Origin: an archaeon
GTDB lineage: Archaea; Thermoproteota; Nitrososphaeria; Nitrososphaerales; CADDZS01
Direction of reading: 5' to 3'
DNA length: 8,307 nt
Assembly: GCA_021792315.1 (NCBI GenBank)
Contig: JAJYUX010000074.1
Span: forward strand, 1-8,307
Below the pieces are notes generated by a model. It searched no databases. It was not told the DNA's origin and saw only the letters and a program-made list of their open reading frames with translations. Position numbers and translations under genes: made by a program. Below are positions 5,473 through 8,307 of this stretch, in pieces (the first letter of the stretch is position 1; every line of letters begins with the position of its first letter).

Positions 5473-6054
5473 GTGATCCTGGTGCTTTTTGGAATCGATT
5501 CAACCACTTTATTGATTCTCTTTTCCCTCATCCTCACCGTCATTCTTGTCATCTTTGTAGTTCTTCAGTTTCGATGGTCGATGGCCATTGGCAGGGGCAG
5601 TGAGAAGATCAGTGGGGCAATAAAGGAGCTGCAGGAAGTTACAAAAGCAATCGCACAGAATACTTCGGCTTTGACCGATACGACGCGTAATCTCTCTTCT
5701 GCGACGGCATCACTTTCGATCAGCGCGCAGTCTCTGGCTAGGATAGAGGCCGAGCCAAAACTGGAGCTTGTAGAAAGAAAGAAGGATTTGGGACTGGGAG
5801 GTATCGAATTTGATCTGATTAACAATGGAAAGGGAAGCGCCCACTCCGTCAAAATTACACCGACATCTGCGAAGGGGGCAAAACTGGGAGTTTCATTCCT
5901 TGGTGTGCAACGAAATGACATCAACGTAGGAGAGGCAAGGAAATATCTCCTGACATCTGTGAAACAAGGCGACCTGATCAGCTTGTATGTGGAATTCAAA
6001 GATTCACTAGGTGGATCTTGCCTGCCGAAAACCTTCACGGTGGATACTAGCTAG
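5473..6054 (+). CDS. Membrane-anchored coiled-coil protein with C-terminal beta domain, unknown function
   Basis: The 193-residue protein has one N-terminal membrane helix (about 11-34), then a Ser/Thr/Ala-rich heptad-like segment (about 42-92, with ISGAIKELQEVTKAI and AQSLARIEAEP) likely to form a coiled coil. A C-terminal domain (95-190) has strand patterns such as IEFDLINNGKGSAHSVKI and LISLYVEFKD, like an immunoglobulin-type fold. The positive residues after the helix (RW, GRGSEK) suggest that the bulk of the protein is cytoplasmic; the opposite topology is not excluded. The GTG at 5473 is the first start after the in-frame stop at 5428; a second GTG lies at 5482. No Shine-Dalgarno is seen, fitting a very short leader. 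It shares the divergent operator region with apbE and is followed after 24 bp by the repeat protein. I do not recognise a named family. Confidence 0.8.
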   Translation: MILVLFGIDSTTLLILFSLILTVILVIFVVLQFRWSMAIGRGSEKISGAIKELQEVTKAIAQNTSALTDTTRNLSSATASLSISAQSLARIEAEPKLELVERKKDLGLGGIEFDLINNGKGSAHSVKITPTSAKGAKLGVSFLGVQRNDINVGEARKYLLTSVKQGDLISLYVEFKDSLGGSCLPKTFTVDTS

Positions 6055-6078
6055 ATGATGATTAGGGAAAAGAGTTAG

Positions 6079-6933
6079 ATGGAAATGAACCAAGACAATC
6101 TGCAAAAGGACAAGACATCTGGTGAAACCGAAGTCACTGTCCAGAAGATGGCCGAGGGAAGCGTGGAGGGGCAGGTGTCCTGCATCGAGGGACCTGTCAC
6201 TAACGCGTCAGTCTCGATCGGTATGATCAGTACATTCACTGATGCGACCGGCAACTTCGTGCTTGAACATCTCCCCCCTGGCATAGGAAAAGTGAGAGTC
6301 AATTCACCACTAAGCAGATTCTATGACGCAAGCACTGACGTCTTAGTGGAAGCTGATCAACGGAAGAATCTGCCGATATTCCTAAACGAGATAACAGGCG
6401 TGCTCGAGGGAACAATAACTGACGAGATTGGCAAACCTTTGGTCGGAGCGGAAGTATCAGGCATGTTCCGGCTGGGTAAAGAGGCAATAACCACAAAAAC
6501 AGACGAAAAAGGCGATTACATCTTTCAGGACATCCCCCGTGGGGTGTATTATATCAGAGCCAAGGCGCAAGGATTCATGACGGAAGGTGCCGATGTGAAC
6601 ATTACAGCGGGAGGCAATATCGAATCGAATTTCAAACTCAAGGCTGCCAATCTTTCCATCTCAGGTATCGTAACCGCAAAGGAAGGTACCGTTGTTGACG
6701 GCGAACTCTATCTGATGAGGAAGGGAGTAATCGTGACCCGCACAAACATCTCAAAAGGAAGCGTTGGCAAGTACTCGTTCCCAGACTTGGTTCCTGACTA
6801 CTACGAGATTGGGATTATAGCTCCTGGATACTTCGCAAATGGTTGGGGAGGCAAGGTTGAGAAACCAGAGGTTGTCAACTTCAAACTGGAAGTCATGCCA
6901 GAAACAAACGCCGATTCATCTTTCGTCCACTGA
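6079..6933 (+). CDS. Three-repeat carboxypeptidase-regulatory-like (CarboxypepD_reg / Cna-B type) protein
   Basis: The 284-residue protein contains three beta-sandwich repeats of about 75-80 residues, near 27-102, 107-187 and 191-271. Each opens with a G-x-V/I strand (VEGQVSCIEG, LEGTITDEIG, ISGIVTAKEG) and has the typical turn before a strand and 'GxY' end: TDATGNFVLEHLPPG (54-68), TDEKGDYIFQDIPRGVYYIR (141-160) and GKYSFPDLVPDYYEIGI (230-246). Such domains bind proteins or carbohydrates or act as rigid spacers and are usually extracellular. Here there is no signal peptide or membrane helix: the start is polar and acidic (MEMNQDNLQKDKTSGETE), so the protein is predicted cytoplasmic or exported by an unseen route. 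A second Met lies at 6085. It forms an operon with the membrane-anchored gene 24 bp upstream and converges on the CPBP gene, 23 bp away. Confidence 0.85.
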   Translation: MEMNQDNLQKDKTSGETEVTVQKMAEGSVEGQVSCIEGPVTNASVSIGMISTFTDATGNFVLEHLPPGIGKVRVNSPLSRFYDASTDVLVEADQRKNLPIFLNEITGVLEGTITDEIGKPLVGAEVSGMFRLGKEAITTKTDEKGDYIFQDIPRGVYYIRAKAQGFMTEGADVNITAGGNIESNFKLKAANLSISGIVTAKEGTVVDGELYLMRKGVIVTRTNISKGSVGKYSFPDLVPDYYEIGIIAPGYFANGWGGKVEKPEVVNFKLEVMPETNADSSFVH

Positions 6934-6956
6934 TCCGAATCCAAATCTGAACAAGA

Positions 6957-7796
6957 CTAATATTTCAAAACCTTTACAGAAGTCAGATTATCTACGGCAA
7001 GTCTTGAGCTGTCTGGCCGTCTAAGGGCTTGCATGAGAAAGACGACAATGAACGGAAGTATAAGGCAGACAAATACTATGGTGATCGTTCCTCCAGCTGG
7101 GGGATAGTAAACCACGCTAAAGTCGTAAAAAGAATGCGTGATGATTGTGATGAAGATGTTGCCAGTAAGTTGATACATGCCTGCAAACGCAAGCAAACCG
7201 AAAGAAAAGCGGCCTATAGCGAGAAAACTCAGTGAAGGTAGCGCAGAAGCGAGTGTAGCTGACGATGTTACGCCCAATCCGCTGATATCAACTGGAACGT
7301 GTGCGAGAGCGAAAACAGCCGCCGAAACTATCATACCGGCTGTCACACCGAAACGTCTTGCTGTACCTACTTGCACATAACCTCGGAAGATATACTCTTC
7401 TACTACTGCAATTGTGAAAACAACAAGGATGACAACAGGAAGTGGTAAAGTAACGCCTAGCTGTGTGGATAAAGACATCGAGGGCCAGTCGCCTCCAAGC
7501 CAAGCTACTGATGTAGTGGCGACTCCGAGCGCTGCGAGTACTGGGAACGCCAAGTATAGATTCCGTTTTGTAATTCCAACTGCCCTCCAAGAGATGCCTT
7601 GCGACTTCATAATGATAGTAGCGAAACCAGCGACGACCAGATACGCGAGTATTTGTTCAATTGTAGAAACATATTGGGAGATATCGGCTGAAAGCGAAGA
7701 TAGAACAACTCCATCGCCGTTGAGCAAGAACAGAAGTAAGAACAAACACACTACAAACACTCCGCCTAGAACTGCGGTATCTGAGGACGATTTCAT
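6957..7796 (-). CDS. CPBP-family intramembrane metalloprotease (Abi/Rce1-like)
   Basis: The 279-residue protein has about eight hydrophobic segments (near 10-26, 48-64, 80-100, 116-133, 151-167, 184-205, 209-229 and 236-257). All the CPBP (PF02517) motifs are present: E133E134YIFR138 (EExxxR), F162ALAH166 (FxxxH) and H221SFYD225 (HxxxN/D). The Glu and His residues are expected to activate water inside the membrane, as in Rce1. In prokaryotes these proteins cleave prenylated or membrane peptides, or serve in bacteriocin immunity and maturation; the substrate here is unknown. The ATG at 7796 is set by AGGTGGTGG at 7800-7808. It stands alone on this strand, convergent with the repeat-protein gene. 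No link to the redox genes is visible beyond proximity. Confidence 0.93.
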   Translation of the reverse strand: MKSSSDTAVLGGVFVVCLFLLLFLLNGDGVVLSSLSADISQYVSTIEQILAYLVVAGFATIIMKSQGISWRAVGITKRNLYLAFPVLAALGVATTSVAWLGGDWPSMSLSTQLGVTLPLPVVILVVFTIAVVEEYIFRGYVQVGTARRFGVTAGMIVSAAVFALAHVPVDISGLGVTSSATLASALPSLSFLAIGRFSFGLLAFAGMYQLTGNIFITIITHSFYDFSVVYYPPAGGTITIVFVCLILPFIVVFLMQALRRPDSSRLAVDNLTSVKVLKY

Positions 7797-7799
7797 ACG

Positions 7800-7808
7800 C
7801 CACCACCT
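7800..7808 (-). promoter_or_regulatory. Shine-Dalgarno of the CPBP gene
   Basis: The minus strand reads AGGTGGTGG. Its AGGTG core is 7 nt from the ATG at 7796, fits the archaeal anti-Shine-Dalgarno and supports this start. Confidence 0.7.
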
Positions 7809-7900
7809 AGACGCAGAAAGCTGAACTCAGATCTGACTGGTTCGCGATAACTTTGGCTAACTAATCGCAAGTCCACAGCCACCCATTTCGATTCATTCAT

Positions 7901-7919
7901 ACTTACGGCTTTGGTAAGT
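7901..7919. promoter_or_regulatory. Inverted repeat upstream of the TorD-like gene
   Basis: ACTTAC and GTAAGT arms (6 bp, perfect) are separated by 7 nt, about 50 bp ahead of the TATA box. It could be an operator for this gene. It does not resemble the ACGATTATCAGA sites. Confidence 0.3.
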
Positions 7920-7967
7920 CCCTCAATGAAATGCCCTATTCCACGTTTTGAGAATCGTCTTGTCTTC

Positions 7968-7975
7968 TTTTATAC
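7968..7975 (+). promoter_or_regulatory. TATA box of the TorD-like gene (leaderless)
   Basis: TTTTATAC is centred about 27 nt ahead of the ATG at 7999. This is the normal archaeal distance from TATA box to transcript start, so the mRNA probably begins at or next to the start codon. No Shine-Dalgarno is present, which agrees. Confidence 0.65.
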
Positions 7976-7998
7976 GTAGGAATGCAATTTACTATCTT

Positions 7999-8307
7999 AT
8001 GGCGGTCAACTTGTCCGACAAATCAATTTCTGTTGAAGAAATTCGAAGGGCCACTATGACCAGAGGGACTTTGTACAGGGTTCTATCAAGGGGCTTTAGC
8101 CTCGAAATCGACGAAGCTTTTCTTGAATGGATCGTCCTGCTCAATCCGACGATAAAACAACTTGCCATTCATACCGACAGTAAAGAGTTCAAGAAAGGAA
8201 GCGACGGTCTGGATGCTTTCTCTGAAAGAGTAAAACGAGAATACGAAAAAGACAAGGCATTGTTTTTGCAGAATCCTGCCGCTGAATACGCGTCGCTCTT
8301 CCTGAAT
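7999..8307 (+). CDS. TorD/NarJ-family chaperone for a molybdenum enzyme, N-terminal part
   Basis: The first 103 residues are present and the frame is open at the right edge. The protein looks all-helical and soluble. It has an early RGTLYRVLSRGFSLEIDEAF segment (22-41), matching the 'xxLYxxLSxxF' first helix of the family, and ends in PAAEYASLFLN (93-103), matching the 'EYaxLF' helix of TorD/DmsD/NarJ (PF02613). Such chaperones bind the Tat signal and assist cofactor loading of DMSO-reductase-family or nitrate-reductase-family catalytic subunits, usually encoded next to them. A molybdopterin oxidoreductase is therefore expected beyond 8307, or upstream of the window in a related cluster. The ATG is supported by the TATA box 27 nt upstream. 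The family call rests on two motifs and length so far, so it is probable rather than certain. Confidence 0.72.
   Translation, partial: MAVNLSDKSISVEEIRRATMTRGTLYRVLSRGFSLEIDEAFLEWIVLLNPTIKQLAIHTDSKEFKKGSDGLDAFSERVKREYEKDKALFLQNPAAEYASLFLN

Noticed and set aside
5565..6038. 157-residue minus-strand frame opposite the coiled-coil gene
   Set aside because: The plus strand has the membrane helix, heptads and promoter; the antisense frame has no recognisable features.
7414..7824. 136-residue plus-strand frame opposite the CPBP gene
   Set aside because: The CPBP protein has all its catalytic motifs on the other strand.

Overview
The window reads as a piece of an archaeal chromosome or metagenome contig of moderate GC. 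The signs are TATA-type boxes about 27 nt ahead of starts (best at 7968-7975, in front of a probably leaderless gene), several GTG/TTG starts, a long Ser/Thr-rich surface stalk, a Tat-exported ApbE, and lipid-linked-sugar type glycosyltransferases. I cannot place it below domain level. No rRNA, tRNA, CRISPR array or insertion sequence is visible.

Layout. (1) 1-1594, minus strand: a GT2 glycosyltransferase followed, with a 13-bp overlap, by a multi-membrane GT-C/DUF2029-like glycosyltransferase that runs off the window. (2) 1717-2026: a 24-bp palindromic operator (site A) with promoter-like boxes on both sides, then a decayed plus-strand gene. (3) 2070-2361, minus: a small secreted, single-pass membrane protein whose 5' end looks frameshifted at a four-base homopolymer. 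(4) 2443-5258, minus: an apbE - NosR-like operon, comprising a Tat-exported FAD:protein FMN transferase and a membrane protein with an external FMN domain (attachment motif at Thr272), six or seven hydrophobic segments, two CxxxCP motifs and two C-terminal cysteine clusters of 4Fe-4S type. (5) 5377-5428: two more operator copies (B, C) in the divergent promoter region. (6) 5473-6933, plus: a membrane-anchored coiled-coil protein and a three-repeat carboxypeptidase-regulatory-like (CarboxypepD_reg/Cna-B fold) protein. (7) 6957-7796, minus: a CPBP intramembrane protease. (8) 7999 to the end, plus: the start of a TorD/NarJ-like chaperone, which suggests a molybdenum enzyme just beyond the window.

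How it may work together. ApbE should flavinylate the FMN domain of the NosR-like protein, giving a membrane electron conduit between cytoplasmic Fe-S clusters and the outside of the cell. The FMN domain sits on a Ser/Thr-rich, sequon-bearing stalk. The glycosyltransferase operon carries the same operator as the apbE operon, so shared control and stalk glycosylation are a testable idea. The most novel signal is the repeated 24-bp operator: three copies, each next to divergent genes, with a TTAAGTAA-like box exactly 9 nt beyond the operator edge in three of four directions.
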